Source: Acidobacteriota bacterium (GTDB taxonomy: Bacteria > Acidobacteriota > Blastocatellia > Pyrinomonadales > Pyrinomonadaceae). Taken from it: a stretch of 6,001 nt of DNA. This document shows, piece by piece, positions 4,903 to 6,001 of the stretch. The notes beneath the pieces were generated by a model. It saw only the letters and a program-made list of their open reading frames with translations. It was not told the DNA's origin and ran no database searches. The stretch is taken from NCBI GenBank assembly GCA_019247865.1, contig JAFBAJ010000127.1:1-6001 (forward strand), written 5' to 3'. The stretch's first letter is position 1. Each line of letters begins with the position of its first letter. Made by a program: the position numbers and the translations under genes.

Positions 4903-6001
4903 ATGAGCTCTAATGGATTCCTGAGTTTTCGCACGCCGCTGGCCGCAGTCATGCTCGCCTCGGCACTCGTCTTAGGAGCCTGTACGAAACGGGACGGGGC
5001 GACGCCGTCGGCTCAGGCACAGCCGGCGCAGTTCGTCACGAGCAGCAGCGGCGCGCCGCAGAATTCCTATGCCGACGTGGTGAGCCGCGTCGCGCCGGCG
5101 GTGGTCACGATTCGCTCCGCGCGCCGCGTGCGTGCGCCGCAGCAGATGCCTTTTACGGATGACCCGACGTTCCGACAGTTCTTCGGCGACCGGCTCCCGC
5201 AACAGCGGCAGCAGCCGGACAGCGTCGAGCACGGCCTCGGCTCAGGCGTCATCGTCACGGCCGACGGCTATATCCTGACCAACCATCACGTGATCGACGG
5301 GGCGGAGGACATCACGGTCGAGCTGGCGGGCAAAAAGACGGTCAGCGCGAAGGTCATCGGCTCAGACCCGCCGTCGGATCTGGCCGTGCTCAAGGTGGAG
5401 CAGAACAACCTGCCGGTTGTGGCGCTGGGCAATTCCGACCAGGTTCGTGTCGGCGACGTGGTGCTCGCCATCGGCAACCCGCTCGGCATCGGCCAGACCG
5501 TGACCTCCGGCATCATCTCCGCGAAGGGGCGCGCGACGGGGCTTTCGGACGGCAGCTTCGAGGACTTTCTGCAAACGGACGCGCCCATCAACAAAGGCAA
5601 TTCGGGCGGCGCGCTGGTCAACACCAACGGCGACCTGATCGGCATCAACTCGCAGATCCTCTCGCCTTCCGGCGGGAGCATCGGCATCGGCTTTGCGATT
5701 CCGGTGAACATGGCGCGCTCCGTGATGGAGCAGCTCCTCAAGGGCGGCAAAGTGCATCGCGGGCAGCTCGGCGTGGTCGTCCAGGCGGTGACTTCAGACC
5801 TCGCCGCGAGCCTCGGCATGAGCGAGGCGAAAGGCGTCATCGTCAGCTCCGTCCAGCAGGGCAGCGGCGCGGACAAGGCCGGCCTGCGTCAGGGCGATGT
5901 CATCATCGCTTTGAATGATGCGCCGATCAACGACAGCAACGAGCTGCGCAACAAGGTCGCCAGCACGCAGCCCGGCACAGAGGTCAAGCTGACCATCATG
6001 C
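4903..6001 (+). CDS. degP: HtrA/DegP-family serine endoprotease with lipobox, 3' truncated by the window
   Basis: The visible 366 residues are a trypsin-like HtrA protease that degrades or refolds damaged envelope proteins. The N-terminus has a hydrophobic segment ending in LVLGAC (Cys27), a good lipobox, which suggests a lipid-anchored rather than free periplasmic enzyme. A low-complexity linker follows (about 30-53), rich in Ala, Gln and Ser. The protease domain (about 55-282) begins YADVVSRVAPAVVTI. It includes a Gln-rich loop with DDPTFRQFFGDR (86-97), and the catalytic triad His129 (TNHHVIDGA), Asp159 (PPSDLAVLK) and Ser234 (NKGNSGGALVN). PDZ1 starts near 285 (HRGQLGVVVQAV) and reaches AGLRQGDVIIALND before the window ends; a second PDZ probably follows. 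ATG 4903 has a strong GGAGGAG. The gene is probably monocistronic, since a 309-base spacer precedes it. HtrA family is certain; the DegP versus DegQ/DegS name is less so. Confidence 0.93.
   Translation, partial: MSSNGFLSFRTPLAAVMLASALVLGACTKRDGATPSAQAQPAQFVTSSSGAPQNSYADVVSRVAPAVVTIRSARRVRAPQQMPFTDDPTFRQFFGDRLPQQRQQPDSVEHGLGSGVIVTADGYILTNHHVIDGAEDITVELAGKKTVSAKVIGSDPPSDLAVLKVEQNNLPVVALGNSDQVRVGDVVLAIGNPLGIGQTVTSGIISAKGRATGLSDGSFEDFLQTDAPINKGNSGGALVNTNGDLIGINSQILSPSGGSIGIGFAIPVNMARSVMEQLLKGGKVHRGQLGVVVQAVTSDLAASLGMSEAKGVIVSSVQQGSGADKAGLRQGDVIIALNDAPINDSNELRNKVASTQPGTEVKLTIM

Noticed and set aside
5286..5876. 196-codon minus strand frame opposite the protease
   Set aside because: It is antisense to the conserved HtrA catalytic domain; the Pro/Ser/Thr-rich product is typical of a shadow frame.

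Overview
The window carries six genes, all on the + strand, in GC-rich DNA with strongly GC-biased codon third positions. One clearly AT-richer insertion sequence interrupts it. The organism looks like a free-living GC-rich Gram-negative. The mix of a DUF445 protein, a GIN-domain (DUF2807) lipoprotein, an NTF2-like exported protein, a lipobox-bearing HtrA protease and intergenic repeats of the CACAGAGGA type suggests Acidobacteriota (Blastocatellia-like). That placement is an inference from gene content and repeat style, not from a marker gene.

Layout. 1-633: 3' part of a protein with two rhodanese domains, the first lacking its cysteine, probably the tail of a CstB-like persulfide dioxygenase-rhodanese fusion. 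634-751: spacer with a dispersed-repeat-like fragment. 752-2314: DUF445 membrane-anchored helical protein without an ATG start. 2315-2495: spacer filled largely by a nested inverted repeat of about 106 bp. 2496-3149: DUF2807 lipoprotein starting at TTG behind a strong ribosome binding site. 3162-3973: a perfect 29-bp inverted repeat whose central AT-rich loop has been split by a complete IS1595-family element (3201-3936: perfect 16-bp terminal repeats, intact transposase, perfect 8-bp target duplication). 4024-4593: exported NTF2/SnoaL-like protein. 4594-4902: spacer without a convincing gene. 4903-6001: HtrA/DegP serine protease, cut by the window end inside its first PDZ domain.

The genes do not form an obvious pathway. 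Four of them point to the cell envelope or exported compartment (DUF445, DUF2807 lipoprotein, NTF2-like, HtrA), and the first to sulfide/persulfide metabolism. Spacing of about 100-300 bp with repeats in most spacers suggests separate transcription units.

The most interesting structure is the element-in-palindrome arrangement. Removing the IS and one target copy restores a long hairpin built from three 9-bp CACAGAGGN-like units per arm, directly followed by a TATAAT box in front of the NTF2-like gene. I saw no CRISPR array, tRNA, rRNA or recognisable new defence or biosynthetic system.
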